Part shown: piece by piece, positions 55,129-64,000 of the stretch
How the letters are laid out: each line of letters opens with the position of its first letter
Position numbering within the stretch: the first letter of the stretch is position 1
DNA from: Allopusillimonas ginsengisoli
GTDB taxonomy: Bacteria; Pseudomonadota; Gammaproteobacteria; Burkholderiales; Burkholderiaceae_B
Assembly (NCBI RefSeq): GCF_004153455.1
Contig: NZ_SDQE01000002.1
Coordinates: 310,001 to 374,000 of the forward strand
DNA: 64,000 bases
Direction of reading: 5' to 3'
Position numbers and translations under genes: made by a program
The notes under the pieces: model-generated
The model's input: only the letters and a program-made list of their open reading frames with translations
Database searches by the model: none
Told to the model about the DNA's origin: nothing

Positions 55129-56226
55129 TTACTTTTTCTGGCTCGCCAGGGCAATACCCAGATAGTTGTCGTACGCGCCTTCGGCAACACGGAACCATGG
55201 TACGACGCCATCGCGGAAACCCATGTAGTTGTCGTAGATTTTTTTGAACATGGCGTTCTTGTCGCAAAACTCTTTATAGAGCTCGTTGGATGTTTTGAAC
55301 GACGCATCCATGACATCACGCGGGAATGCCTTGAGCACGGCGCCGGCAGCGATCAGGCGGCGCAGGGCTGCGGGGTTGTGCGCATCGTAATTGGCAACCA
55401 TGCGCGAGCCGGCGGCACGCGTTGCGGTGTCGATCAGCGACTGATATTGCTTGGGCAGCTCGTTGTAGGCCGTATCGTTGACATACAGCGACACTTGCGC
55501 ACCGCCTTCCCACCAGCCGGGATAGTAGTAGTACTTGGCGACCTTGTGAAAGCCCAGTTTTTCGTCGTCGACGGGGCCTACGAACTCGACGGCATCCAGC
55601 GTGCCTTTTTCCAGCGAAGGGTAGATATCGCCAGGGGGAACCTGCTGTGGAACCACGCCCATGCGCGACAGCACTTCGCCGGCAAAGCCCGCCGTACGCA
55701 TCTTGAGACCCTTGAGGTCCTCGATGGTTTTGATTTCCTTGCGATACCAACCGCCCATCTGAGTGCCGGTGTTGCCCAGGGGGAAGTTGATGATGTGTCG
55801 CGGCGCGAACAGTTCGCGCATCAGCTTCATGCCATCGCCTTCGTACATCCAGGCATCCATCTGGCGTGCATTCAGGCCAAAGGGAACGGCCGTATCAAAG
55901 CAAAATGATGGGTCTTTGCCATAGTAGTAGTAGGAGGCAGTTTGACCGCATTCCACGGTGCGATTGCCCACTGCGTCCATGACGCCAAAGCCTGGCACGA
56001 TCTCGCCGGCCGGGTACAGGCGAATCGAAAAATTGCCGTCCGACGCTTCTTCTACCATCTTGCAAAATGCCTGGGCAGTGGTAAACAAGGGCGGAAGCGA
56101 CGGCCCATAGGTGGACGTCATTTTCCAGCTGATCTTTGGATTGCTCTGGGCGAAGACGGGTGCGGCAATAGCGGTGCTGGCCACGGCTCCCAGGCCCGCC
56201 TGTTTTAGAAATGAACGACGTTGCAT
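55129..56226 (-). CDS. TRAP transporter solute-binding protein (DctP family)
   Basis: 365 residues. A Tat-type signal (Q-R-R-S-F-L-K-Q-A-G, cleavage near V-F-A-Q) exports a folded periplasmic receptor. D-x-P-like ligand residues are not certain, but G-E-I-V-P-G-F-G-V-M-D-A-V, L-K-M-R-T-A-G-F-A-G-E-V-L and D-A-V-E-F-V-G-P are typical of the longer DctP group that binds 2-oxo acids or lactate-like ligands. No DctQM permease genes lie nearby, so it is an orphan receptor or its permease is elsewhere. Confidence 0.9.
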   Translation of the reverse strand: MQRRSFLKQAGLGAVASTAIAAPVFAQSNPKISWKMTSTYGPSLPPLFTTAQAFCKMVEEASDGNFSIRLYPAGEIVPGFGVMDAVGNRTVECGQTASYYYYGKDPSFCFDTAVPFGLNARQMDAWMYEGDGMKLMRELFAPRHIINFPLGNTGTQMGGWYRKEIKTIEDLKGLKMRTAGFAGEVLSRMGVVPQQVPPGDIYPSLEKGTLDAVEFVGPVDDEKLGFHKVAKYYYYPGWWEGGAQVSLYVNDTAYNELPKQYQSLIDTATRAAGSRMVANYDAHNPAALRRLIAAGAVLKAFPRDVMDASFKTSNELYKEFCDKNAMFKKIYDNYMGFRDGVVPWFRVAEGAYDNYLGIALASQKK

Positions 56227-56329
56227 TTGAACGCTCTCCTTTGGGAAAACAACTTATTTTTACGGTGATTAACCGCCACCGGGGATATTACACCGTGCAG
56301 CGGCCTGTGTAACCAATTGATATCACCCG

Positions 56330-57697
56330 CTACTGCCCCGCGATGGCCATTTGCTCGATCAGGATGGAGCCTGTGGTCTTGGAGCCGCGTGTGATGGTGT
56401 CGGCGCCCACCGCTGCGATCTGGCGGAACATGTCGGCAAGATTGCCCGCAATGGTGACCTCTTGCACAGCGTGGCGGATTTCTCCGTTTTCGACCCAGTA
56501 GCCAAACGCACCGCGCGAATAATCGCCGGTGACGTAATTGACGCCCTGCCCGATAAGCTCGGTAACCAGGAATCCGGTACCCATTTTGCGCAGCATGGCA
56601 GGCAAGTCGTCGGCTGGGTCTGTGAGCCGGGATGCCAGGAGCAGGTTATGCGAACCGCCCGCATTGCCTGTGGTCTGCATTCCCAGTTTACGAGCCGTGT
56701 AGGTGGACAGGAAGTAACCTTGCAATATGCCCCCGGCCACCACATCCCGCGCGCTGGTGCGCACGCCTTCGCCGTCGAATCCGGAACTGCCCATGGCGCC
56801 GGGAATAAATGGATTCTCGGAAACATCGACATGGTTCGCCAAGACAGGTTTACCCAGGGCGTCAAGCAGGAAACTCGCCTTGCGATAGAGTGCGCCGCCA
56901 CTGCTTGCCTGAACAAGGGCGCCCAGCAGCCCAACGGCGAGCGGCGCCTCGAACAGGACAGGGAAGCGGCCCGTCTTGATCCGCTTGGCAGACAAACGCG
57001 ACAGGGTGCGCTGTGCAGCGTAGCGCCCGACCGCTTCAGGATCGGCCAGATTCTGCGCATTGCGTGCGGTGGTATACCAGTAATCCCTGTGCATGGATGC
57101 GCCACGCCCGGCAATGGGCGCCACGGACAATGAATGCCTGGAGTAGGGATAGCCGCCCATGAAACCCCGCGAATTGCCCAACACGAAATGGCCTTCGTAA
57201 GTATCCACGGAAGCGCCGTCAGTATTGGTGACCAGCGGGCTGACCTGGCGCGCAGCGCGTTCGGCGGAAATCGCCATGCTGGCCGCGTCTTCGGCAGAGA
57301 TATCCCAGGGATGGTGCAATTGAAGGTCGGGATAGTCGGTGGCCAGCGCTGAGGCATCGGGCAGGCCTGCGGCAGGGTCCTCGGCGGTATAGCGCGCGAT
57401 GTGCCAGGCTGCTTCGACAGTTTCTCGCAGCGCCTTGGCGGAAAAATCCGAGGTGGAGGCCGAGCCGCGCCGGTTGCCGGCGAAAACAGTGAGATCCAGG
57501 GATCGGTCGCGTGTTTGCTCGACGGTTTCGACGTCGTTGTTCCGAACGGCTACGGACAGGCCACGACTTTCGGAGACTTCGGCCGCGGCGTCGCTGGCCC
57601 CGAGCGTCTTGGCATGGGCCAGGGCATCGGCCACGAGTTCGCGGAACCACGTTTGGTTTTTTTCGATGGGCAGTGAAGATGAAGGTTGGTCGCTCAT
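56330..57697 (-). CDS. pmbA: Metalloprotease PmbA/TldE
   Basis: 455 residues. TldD/TldE family fold, with V-R-N-N-D-V-E-T-V-E-Q in the N-terminal part and E-N-P-F-I-P-G-A-M-G-S-S-G-F-D-G-E-G-V in the C-terminal part. TldE lacks the HExxxH zinc motif of TldD and works as its partner, for example in degrading CcdA or maturing microcin peptides. Divergent from yjgA with only about 59 bp between them. Confidence 0.95.
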   Translation of the reverse strand: MSDQPSSSLPIEKNQTWFRELVADALAHAKTLGASDAAAEVSESRGLSVAVRNNDVETVEQTRDRSLDLTVFAGNRRGSASTSDFSAKALRETVEAAWHIARYTAEDPAAGLPDASALATDYPDLQLHHPWDISAEDAASMAISAERAARQVSPLVTNTDGASVDTYEGHFVLGNSRGFMGGYPYSRHSLSVAPIAGRGASMHRDYWYTTARNAQNLADPEAVGRYAAQRTLSRLSAKRIKTGRFPVLFEAPLAVGLLGALVQASSGGALYRKASFLLDALGKPVLANHVDVSENPFIPGAMGSSGFDGEGVRTSARDVVAGGILQGYFLSTYTARKLGMQTTGNAGGSHNLLLASRLTDPADDLPAMLRKMGTGFLVTELIGQGVNYVTGDYSRGAFGYWVENGEIRHAVQEVTIAGNLADMFRQIAAVGADTITRGSKTTGSILIEQMAIAGQ

Positions 57698-57756
57698 TGA
57701 TGCTCTTTCAGTTTAGACGGTTATCATAGCCAATTAGGCACTATTTTTTCACGTTG

Positions 57757-58374
57757 ATGATGTCCGATACTCCCCACGACGCCGATCACCCCGGCAAGGC
57801 GCAGGCCACGACTGGCGCCCACGACGTTTCCGGTGTGGACGAAAACGGCTACGATCGACCCAGCAAGTCCCAGGTCAAGCGCGACATGCTTGCCTTGCAG
57901 GATCTGGGCAAGCAGTTGGTCGATCTGGCGCCGTCTCAACTCAAGCAGCTCCCCTTGTCGGAGAAACTGCACGATGCGCTGCTACTTGCGCAGCGTACCA
58001 CCAGTCGGGAAGGACGCCGACGCCAGATTCACTATGTAGGCAAGTTGATGCGCGATGCGGATGCACCAGCCATACGCGCCCAATTGGATATCTGGGAAAA
58101 CGGCTCTCGCGAACAAACCAAGGAAATGCACAGGCTGGAGGCCTTGCGCGACCTGCTGTTGCGCGACGACGACAGCCTTACCGACCTGCTGCAAACATAC
58201 CCTGGCGCAGATGCCCAGCACCTGCGCGCGCTGATTCGCGCTGGCCGCAAAGAAGCCCAGGCCAACGAAAAACTCAATCCCGGCCAGGATCCACAGCGCA
58301 AGCATTACCGTGCGCTGTTCCAGGCCCTGAAAACCCTGGTCGGCGGCGTATCGCCCGGCCAAGATACGGAGTAA
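57757..58374 (+). CDS. yjgA: Ribosome-associated protein YjgA (DarP)
   Basis: About 205 residues from ATG 57757 or 57760 (TTG 57754 is also open). Core [23 protein letters not shown]-like segment (about 28-50) and [12 protein letters not shown] mark the DarP family, which promotes late assembly of the 50S subunit. An acidic N-terminal tail is longer than in E. coli. Beside pmbA as in many proteobacteria; 2 bp before the esterase gene. Confidence 0.93.
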   Translation: MMSDTPHDADHPGKAQATTGAHDVSGVDENGYDRPSKSQVKRDMLALQDLGKQLVDLAPSQLKQLPLSEKLHDALLLAQRTTSREGRRRQIHYVGKLMRDADAPAIRAQLDIWENGSREQTKEMHRLEALRDLLLRDDDSLTDLLQTYPGADAQHLRALIRAGRKEAQANEKLNPGQDPQRKHYRALFQALKTLVGGVSPGQDTE

Positions 58375-58376
58375 CC

Positions 58377-59051
58377 ATGAGTACGAACGCCCTGCTTGAG
58401 TGCATAGAAATCGAAACCGGGCCGAATCCGGAACGCGCGGTTATCTGGTTGCATGGACTGGGTGCGGACGGCAACGATTTTGTGCCGCTGGTACCCGAAC
58501 TCCAGCTGCAGGACTCACCCGCGATCCGTTTTGTTTTCCCGCACGCGCCTGTCAGGCCGGTCAGTATCAACCAGGGCATGGCCATGCGCGCGTGGTACGA
58601 CCTTTTCACCATTGATCTCGTACGCCGCGAAGACGAAGCCGGTCTGCGCGATTCACAGCAGGCGGTCGAGGCCCTGATCGAGCGCGAGAACAGCCGTGGC
58701 ATCCCCACGGAGCGCATTGTGCTGGCGGGATTCTCCCAAGGTTGCGCGATGACGCTGCAAACAGGCTTGCGGCTGAACAGCAAACTGGCCGGCATGGTCT
58801 GCCTGTCGGGCTACCTGCCCCTGGCCGACAAGGCTGAAGCCGAACGCACGGCGGCTAATCAGCAGACGCCGATCTTCATGGGCCATGGCGTCACGGATCC
58901 TGTGGTCGCCCTGGACCGCGCACAGGCCTCGCACCAGGCCCTGGTAAAGATGGGTTATGACGTCCAGTGGCGCACTTACTCCATGCCGCATTCCGTATCC
59001 CTGGAAGAAATCAACGACGTCGCCGCTTTTCTGAAACGCGTGCTGGCCTGA
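58377..59051 (+). CDS. Alpha/beta-hydrolase carboxylesterase (phospholipase/carboxylesterase family)
   Basis: 224 residues. W-L-H-G-L-G-A-D-G-N-D-F near the start, nucleophile motif G-F-S-Q-G-C-A-M (about 119-126), Asp in H-G-V-T-D-P-V-V and His in Y-S-M-P-H-S-V. Close to EstB and other acyl-protein-thioesterase-like carboxylesterases. Co-transcribed with yjgA by spacing. Physiological ester unknown. Confidence 0.93.
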   Translation: MSTNALLECIEIETGPNPERAVIWLHGLGADGNDFVPLVPELQLQDSPAIRFVFPHAPVRPVSINQGMAMRAWYDLFTIDLVRREDEAGLRDSQQAVEALIERENSRGIPTERIVLAGFSQGCAMTLQTGLRLNSKLAGMVCLSGYLPLADKAEAERTAANQQTPIFMGHGVTDPVVALDRAQASHQALVKMGYDVQWRTYSMPHSVSLEEINDVAAFLKRVLA

Positions 59052-59104
59052 GCGCCAGCCGGGCGCAGCGCTGCGTGGCCCTGCGTGCGCCCCTCTGAGC
59101 GTGA

Positions 59105-61576
59105 TCAGCTAAGCTTTGTTTCGCCAAGATCAAACCAGACACGTCGCATGGAAGGATCCTCTTCATCGATATCATTTCGGAAGCCCAGATGTGTCATCAG
59201 GCTCAGCATGGGCCGGTTGGTCGACAGCACCAGGCCGTCTATATAGGTCAGCCCCTGCGCCTGCGCAGCTTCGATCAGTGCGCCCATTAACTGCGCGCCC
59301 AGGCCCCGCCGCTGCCAGTCGTCTCCGATGACCAGGGCGTATTCCGCGCCACGGCCATCCGCATTACGCAAGTAGTGGGCAAAGCCAATGATTTTTTCGC
59401 GAGGATGCCCACGATGCGCGGGATTGGGTTCGAGCACCGTCGCCACCAGCGCCAGTTCGCGGTCGTAATCGATGCGGGTGTAGCGCGCCAACATGCGCGG
59501 GGTGAGCTCGCGCAGCATGGACACAAAACGCATGTAGCGCGAGGTATCGGACAAGCCCCGGATGAAGTCCTGAAGCGGCTCGGCGTCCTCGGGGCGTATG
59601 GGCCGCAGCAGCCAGGGGCGGCCATCCTTGAACACCTTGGCCTGCACCAGACGCCGTGGGTAAGGATGAATTGCCATATGCCGGTACCCGGTGGTTTCGG
59701 GCAATACCAGCATGGGCGACGCGGCCAGTTCAACCCGCATGTCCAGTGCCAACAGTTGATCATCTTCCGCAAGCAGCGGGTCTATCGTGAGTGTCAGAAT
59801 ATTGGGCATCTCGCTGATTAGTTGCGAGATGCGCTCCAGCGCGTCGAGCAGTTGCTCGTGGGCGACCGGCAGCATGCGCTTGGATAATGCCCGACGCCAC
59901 AGCGTGCTGCGCTGAACCAGCTGCCGCGCCAGATAACGATTCAGCGGCGGTACTTCTAGCGCCTTGTGCGACATGGAGATCAGCGCGTCCTGGCCGCCCG
60001 AGCCAAAGGTGATGTATGGCCCGAACTTGTCGTCGCGACGCACGCGTATCGCCATGGGCAGGTTGTCTTCGTCCAGATCCGTGTCGCGCGCCTGGGCCTT
60101 CGACATATAGCGCACCGGCACGTGAAAGCAGTCCAGCAGCTGCGCGCAGGCCTCGGCCGCCAGCGTCAGGCGCCCTTCCTGCTGAGCAAGGCGCACCAGA
60201 AGACGCGCCTCTTCGAGACGAGGCTCCCACCACAGCGGCTCGGGCGGCAAGGTCTGCTGCGCCAGTGTCTGGTTGTAGTGATAGGAACCCAGGATGCCGA
60301 AGGCGTTGGCGGCAGATTCCGGCGTGCGAAAGGCCGGCGTGCCTACGTCGTCGAGAATGTGGCGCAGAGGCCGCATGGTTGCATCCCCCATGAAACAGGT
60401 GATGATAGGCTTGCGCGATGCCGGCGCCAGCGCCGCCAATTGCCGTGCCACAGCCTCCAGATCGGACAAGGGATCGGGCGCCAGCAGTACCAATACGCCA
60501 TCCACACCGGAATCGGCGACCAATGCATCGACAACACTTTGCACCAGCGCAGGTGTAAGGCGTGTGTAGGTGACCACCGGGTTGCTGGTGCGCGACCCGA
60601 CTTCGAGCAGCTGATCCAGCGCCTTGATCGTGGATGAAGAGAGCTCGGATGCCATAACAGCGTAGCTGTCGTCCATGACATCGAGCGCAAGCTGCGAGGC
60701 TCCCCCGCCATTGGAGAACAAGGCAATGCGGCGGCCGCGCGGGCGCTGCGTATAGACAAGCACCTTGAGCGCCGAAAACAGCTGCACGAAATAGCGAATG
60801 CGCACGGCGCCTGCGCGCCGCAGCAAGGCATTGAATACGGCGTCTTCGACGGAGCGGCTTTCAAGTGAATGCCCCACTTTCAGCACCACCACGGGCTTGA
60901 CGCTGGCGGCCGCCCGCAAGGCGCTGCTGAAGCGCCTGGAGGAGGACGCCTCTTCGAGGTACAGCACGATACTGTCAGTGCGCGCATCCATGGCGAGATA
61001 TTCCAGTACCTCTGCCATGTCTAGCTCGGCTTCGTCTCCCAGCGACACAACGGCGGAAAAACCCAGGCTGATGTCCTGCGCCCAATCCAGCACGGCTGTC
61101 GCGATGGAGCGGGATTGCGCTACCAGCGCGACGCGACCTGCCAGCGCTGTGCGTGGCTGCTGGCTGAGATTGAGTTCCAGGTGCGGGCGCTGCACGCCAA
61201 AGCTGCGGGGACCGAGCAGCACGCAGTCGTTCAGCGTCGCCCACGAGCGGCAATACACCATGTCTTCGACCGGGTCGGACGATGGCTGCTCATGCAGCAG
61301 CAGGATGACGCAACGCGGACGCAGCGGCTTGAGCGCCTCGAGCGCTTCGGGCAAGCGCGAAGGCGGAACGCACACGAGCGCCTGACCCAGACGCTGATCT
61401 GGCGGCACGCCAGCGCTGCCCGCATCCAGCGCAATCGCCTGCCCTGGAATGACCTTGGCCCACGAACACGCCCCCTGGAGCCAATGGGGGGAGCGCTCGA
61501 TCAGGGGCAATGTGCTGTCGGAGAGCACGAGTATGGTGCTGGGCTCAAACAAGGCAGCCAGGCGATGTCGAAGCAT
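59105..61576 (-). CDS. Pat/PatZ-like protein acetyltransferase (acyl-CoA synthetase-like domain plus GNAT)
   Basis: 823 residues. The N-terminal two thirds resemble NDP-forming acyl-CoA synthetases (A-T-A-V-L-D-W-A, F-S-N-G-G-G-A-S-Q-L-A-L-D, A-I-R-V-R-R-D-D-K-F-G-P grasp region). The last 150 residues are a GNAT domain with the acetyl-CoA loop Q-R-R-G-L-G-A-Q-L-M. The phosphohistidine S-H-T-G loop expected after V-V-L-K-V-G is missing (E-S-R-S-V-E-D-A-V follows instead), and G-P-N is G-P-R, so the synthetase part is likely catalytically dead and regulatory, as known for Pat. Targets are probably acyl-CoA synthetases. Divergent from gltX. Confidence 0.9.
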   Translation of the reverse strand: MLRHRLAALFEPSTILVLSDSTLPLIERSPHWLQGACSWAKVIPGQAIALDAGSAGVPPDQRLGQALVCVPPSRLPEALEALKPLRPRCVILLLHEQPSSDPVEDMVYCRSWATLNDCVLLGPRSFGVQRPHLELNLSQQPRTALAGRVALVAQSRSIATAVLDWAQDISLGFSAVVSLGDEAELDMAEVLEYLAMDARTDSIVLYLEEASSSRRFSSALRAAASVKPVVVLKVGHSLESRSVEDAVFNALLRRAGAVRIRYFVQLFSALKVLVYTQRPRGRRIALFSNGGGASQLALDVMDDSYAVMASELSSSTIKALDQLLEVGSRTSNPVVTYTRLTPALVQSVVDALVADSGVDGVLVLLAPDPLSDLEAVARQLAALAPASRKPIITCFMGDATMRPLRHILDDVGTPAFRTPESAANAFGILGSYHYNQTLAQQTLPPEPLWWEPRLEEARLLVRLAQQEGRLTLAAEACAQLLDCFHVPVRYMSKAQARDTDLDEDNLPMAIRVRRDDKFGPYITFGSGGQDALISMSHKALEVPPLNRYLARQLVQRSTLWRRALSKRMLPVAHEQLLDALERISQLISEMPNILTLTIDPLLAEDDQLLALDMRVELAASPMLVLPETTGYRHMAIHPYPRRLVQAKVFKDGRPWLLRPIRPEDAEPLQDFIRGLSDTSRYMRFVSMLRELTPRMLARYTRIDYDRELALVATVLEPNPAHRGHPREKIIGFAHYLRNADGRGAEYALVIGDDWQRRGLGAQLMGALIEAAQAQGLTYIDGLVLSTNRPMLSLMTHLGFRNDIDEEDPSMRRVWFDLGETKLS

Positions 61577-61701
61577 AAAAAGCCGATTCCTGTAAGAATT
61601 TATGTGTACTCTAAAATAGAGCCAGCGATTTCATCAATACCTCTGTCTACGCGCACCTGTCCCTGAGCAAGTGCACAACAAGTCAAAGCCTAACACTAAC
61701 C

Positions 61702-63111
61702 ATGACCACGCCAACAACTTCCAGCGTTCGTACGCGCTTCGCACCCTCCCCCACCGGCTACCTGCACCTTGGCGGCGCCCGCACTGCCCTGTTTGCCTGG
61801 GCGTTTGCCCGCCATCATCAAGGCGTGTTTGTGCTGCGTATCGAAGATACCGATGTGGCGCGGTCTACGCCGCAGGCAGTCCAGGCCATACTCGATGGCA
61901 TGGCCTGGCTGGGCATGCAGCCAGACGAAGGCCCTTTTTACCAGATGCAGCGCATGGATCGATACCGCGAAGTCATTGCGCGCATGTTGGCCGAGGGCAG
62001 CGCCTATCATTGTTACAGCAGCCCCGAGGAAGTCGAGGCCATGCGCGAAAAAGCCCGCGCCGCCGGCTTGAAACCACGCTATGACGGCACCTGGCGGCCC
62101 GAAGAGGGCAAGACTTTGCCGCCGATACCCCAAGGGCGCAAGCCTGTCGTGCGATTCCGCACCCCCCAGGAAGGCGTCACCCGTTGGGACGACATGATCA
62201 AGGGCCCGATCAGCTTCGACAACCACGAGCTCGACGACCTGATCATCGCCCGGCCTGACGGCACCCCCACCTATAATTTCTGCGTGGTGGTCGACGACTG
62301 GGACATGCAGATCACGCACGTGCTTCGGGGCGACGATCATGTCAACAATACGCCGAGACAAATCAACATACTGCGCGCGCTTGGCGCCACGGTGCCGGAG
62401 TATGGCCACTTGCCGATGATACTCGGGCCGGATGGCGAAAAACTGTCCAAGCGCCACGGCGCGGTCAGCGTGATGGAGTACGACACGGACGGCTACCTGC
62501 CGGACGCAATGATCAATTATCTGGCCCGCCTGGGCTGGAGCCACGGCGACGACGAGATTTTTTCACGGGAGCAGATGGTTGAATGGTTCGATACCCGCAA
62601 TCTGACCAAGTCAGCCGCCCAATGGGATCCCAAAAAGCTTAATTGGGTGAATGCGCACTACATCAAGCAGTGCAGCAACGAAGCGCTGGCCGAGTACGTT
62701 GCGCCACGCATCGTCAAGCTGGGCGGAGATCCGCAGGCGGTCGCACTGCCTGCTGTCATGGATCTGCTCAAAGATCGCGCCGAAACCCTCAACCAGTTGG
62801 CCGAAGGCGCAATGCTGTTCTGCGCGCCCCATGCGCCAGCCGATCCGGACCTGATGGCAGCGCACATAGACGACGCCGCACGTGCGCTGCTGGCTGAATT
62901 TGCCGACAAGGCCAAGGCCTTGCCTGAATGGACGCCGGAATCGGTCGACGGGCTGATCAAAGACATGCTGGCTGACCATGGCGTCAAGATGCCCAAGCTG
63001 GCGATCCCTTTGCGAATTGTTGTAACGGGCCGCAAGCAGACGCCGTCGATCAGCGCCGTGCTGGCCATACTGGGCCGCGAGTGCGTGCTGGAAAGGCTGG
63101 CCGCCGCATAG
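61702..63111 (+). CDS. gltX: Glutamyl-tRNA synthetase
   Basis: 469 residues. Class I motif [18 protein letters not shown] near residue 13, and [11 protein letters not shown] (about 252-262). The C-terminal anticodon-binding domain (about 320-469) has G-R-K-Q-T-P-S-I-S. Charges tRNA-Glu. Convergent with the lipoprotein gene; stops 4 bp apart. Confidence 0.97.
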   Translation: MTTPTTSSVRTRFAPSPTGYLHLGGARTALFAWAFARHHQGVFVLRIEDTDVARSTPQAVQAILDGMAWLGMQPDEGPFYQMQRMDRYREVIARMLAEGSAYHCYSSPEEVEAMREKARAAGLKPRYDGTWRPEEGKTLPPIPQGRKPVVRFRTPQEGVTRWDDMIKGPISFDNHELDDLIIARPDGTPTYNFCVVVDDWDMQITHVLRGDDHVNNTPRQINILRALGATVPEYGHLPMILGPDGEKLSKRHGAVSVMEYDTDGYLPDAMINYLARLGWSHGDDEIFSREQMVEWFDTRNLTKSAAQWDPKKLNWVNAHYIKQCSNEALAEYVAPRIVKLGGDPQAVALPAVMDLLKDRAETLNQLAEGAMLFCAPHAPADPDLMAAHIDDAARALLAEFADKAKALPEWTPESVDGLIKDMLADHGVKMPKLAIPLRIVVTGRKQTPSISAVLAILGRECVLERLAAA

Positions 63112-63115
63112 CGCG

Positions 63116-63613
63116 CTAGAAAGGCAGCCTGTACCCTGGAGACATGCGGCGCGCGTTGATGCGCGTGCCGTCGCTGGCCTGCAGGACGAGCTTGTCGGCC
63201 TCTGCTGAAACCAGCTTATAGCGATTGGTGTAGATGGGGTCGTCCAGGCTGACCTGCGCGCCATTGGATTCCAGCGTGCGCAGCACGATGGTGTTCTGGT
63301 CGTGGTGCCAGCAGCCGGTTTCGTCCAACCCTTGTGAGGGCTGCTTGCTGCGCTTCAGCTGCTCTGTATAGGCCATGGTGCCATCGGGGTTCAGGGTAAA
63401 GAGCGTGCGGAGCTCGCCTCGCACCCCTTTTTCGCGACGGACGCTCAGCCAGTTTCCTACCACCGTATCCTGGCTGGCCGCGGCCTGGCACGAAGGAAGC
63501 TGGGTCGCCGACTCGACAGGCGGCGCCTTGACGGGCGCGGTGCAGCCAGCTGCGATGGCAGCCGTGAACAGGCCAGCGATCACCATGCGCGGGCGCAGTA
63601 AGGTATCTTGCAT
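63116..63613 (-). CDS. Putative outer-membrane lipoprotein of unknown function
   Basis: 165 residues from ATG 63613. Lipoprotein signal (V-I-A-G-L-F-T-A-A-I-A-A-G-C). The mature part has G-N-W-L-S-V-R-R-E, T-L-F-T-L-N-P-D-G-T-M-A-Y, and a beta-strand pattern like lipocalin/META-type small lipoproteins, plus two further cysteines (S-C-Q and G-C-W) that could form a disulphide. No specific family recognised. Confidence 0.8.
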   Translation of the reverse strand: MQDTLLRPRMVIAGLFTAAIAAGCTAPVKAPPVESATQLPSCQAAASQDTVVGNWLSVRREKGVRGELRTLFTLNPDGTMAYTEQLKRSKQPSQGLDETGCWHHDQNTIVLRTLESNGAQVSLDDPIYTNRYKLVSAEADKLVLQASDGTRINARRMSPGYRLPF

Positions 63614-63687
63614 GTATTCCTTCCTTGCAAAAAAGCGGGCCACCCACGGCGGTGCCCACGCAATAATCGTACCATCGAAAAAGCGTA

Positions 63688-64000
63688 TCAGATCATAAAA
63701 GGCAGCCTCACTTCGTGCTTGATCTCGCGCAGTGCCACAATGGTGCGCGTTTGCCTGACGCCGGGCAGATTGAACAGAAACCGATGCAGGAAACGATCAT
63801 AGTCCTCAGGGCTGGCGACCACCACCTTCAGCAGGTAATCGGCGTCGCCAGTGACGGCATAACACTCCAGAATCTCCGGGGCATCGCGCACGGTGCGTTC
63901 GAAGTTTTCCACGACCTCTGAGGAGTGCCGCTCCAGGCTGATCTGCGCAAACATGCAGCCATCCAGGCCCACCATGCTGCGATTCACTTGTGCGTAATAG
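63688..64000 (-). CDS. Lrp/AsnC-family regulator (partial, 3' end)
   Basis: The frame is open to the right edge; about 104 C-terminal codons are present, reading Y-Y-A-Q-V-N-R-S-M-V-G-L-D-G at the edge. RAM ligand domain with L-E-C-Y-A-V-T-G-D-A-D-Y-L-L-K-V and L-P-G-V-R-Q-T-R-T-I-V-A-L-R-E. The DNA-binding domain is outside the window. Third Lrp-type gene here. Target unknown. Confidence 0.9.
   Translation of the reverse strand, partial: YYAQVNRSMVGLDGCMFAQISLERHSSEVVENFERTVRDAPEILECYAVTGDADYLLKVVVASPEDYDRFLHRFLFNLPGVRQTRTIVALREIKHEVRLPFMI

Overview
The window reads as a chromosomal segment of a betaproteobacterium of the order Burkholderiales, most likely family Alcaligenaceae (Bordetella/Achromobacter/Pusillimonas-like). 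The support is: moderately high GC; three Bug-type (TctC-like) periplasmic binding proteins; the order erpA / DUF6776-type protein / argC / rpsI / rplM; the order glyA-nrdR-ribD; and mltD-gloB-methyltransferase-rnhA, which matches the E. coli mltD-gloB-yafS-rnhA neighbourhood. The exact genus cannot be set from the sequence alone.

Layout. 1-4367 (minus): an oligopeptide-type ABC uptake operon led by an Lrp/AsnC regulator; its binding-protein gene runs off the left edge. 4556-5448: IS scars, including an IS1182-type transposase with two frameshifts. 5832-9995 (minus): an RND efflux pump and its periplasmic adaptor. 10197-14471: rnhA and a methyltransferase, then gloB, mltD and fabI. 14473-16060: a gene-poor stretch with four copies of a palindromic repeat element, two matched hairpins and an IS256-type transposase remnant. 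16113-19346: a GST-like gene coupled to trhO, an I78 inhibitor lipoprotein and a DUF457 membrane hydrolase. 19470-25946: an Lrp-type regulator divergent from a homodimeric E1 2-oxoacid dehydrogenase paralogue, followed by a glutamate/aspartate-type ABC transporter. 26352-35075 (minus): a ten-gene catabolic array with three RraA-fold aldolases, an enolase-superfamily dehydratase, two Bug proteins, two oxidoreductases, a carboxymuconolactone-decarboxylase-like protein and a LysR regulator. 35485-39949: a second catabolic locus (Bug, LysR, D-aminoacylase-type amidohydrolase, nitroreductase). 40160-41858: a CopG-type regulator and a PHB-depolymerase-family esterase. 41933-43555: toxin-antitoxin genes, an integrase scar and tRNA-Ser(GGA), which together look like the remains of an integrated element. 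43627-64000: core genes ribD, nrdR, glyA, a PEBP-type protein, tyrS, an M23 peptidase, anmK, erpA, argC, rpsI, rplM, a TRAP binding protein, pmbA, yjgA, an esterase, a Pat-like acetyltransferase, gltX, a lipoprotein and a partial Lrp regulator.

How the parts fit. The accessory half is dominated by uptake of peptides, amino acids and carboxylates coupled to local regulators (three Lrp and two LysR types) and short degradative operons. The ten-gene RraA/enolase/Bug array (26352-35075) is the best candidate for an undescribed pathway. The repeats downstream of fabI are the best candidate for an undescribed structural or mobile element. I saw no rRNA gene, CRISPR array, intact prophage or intact insertion sequence.
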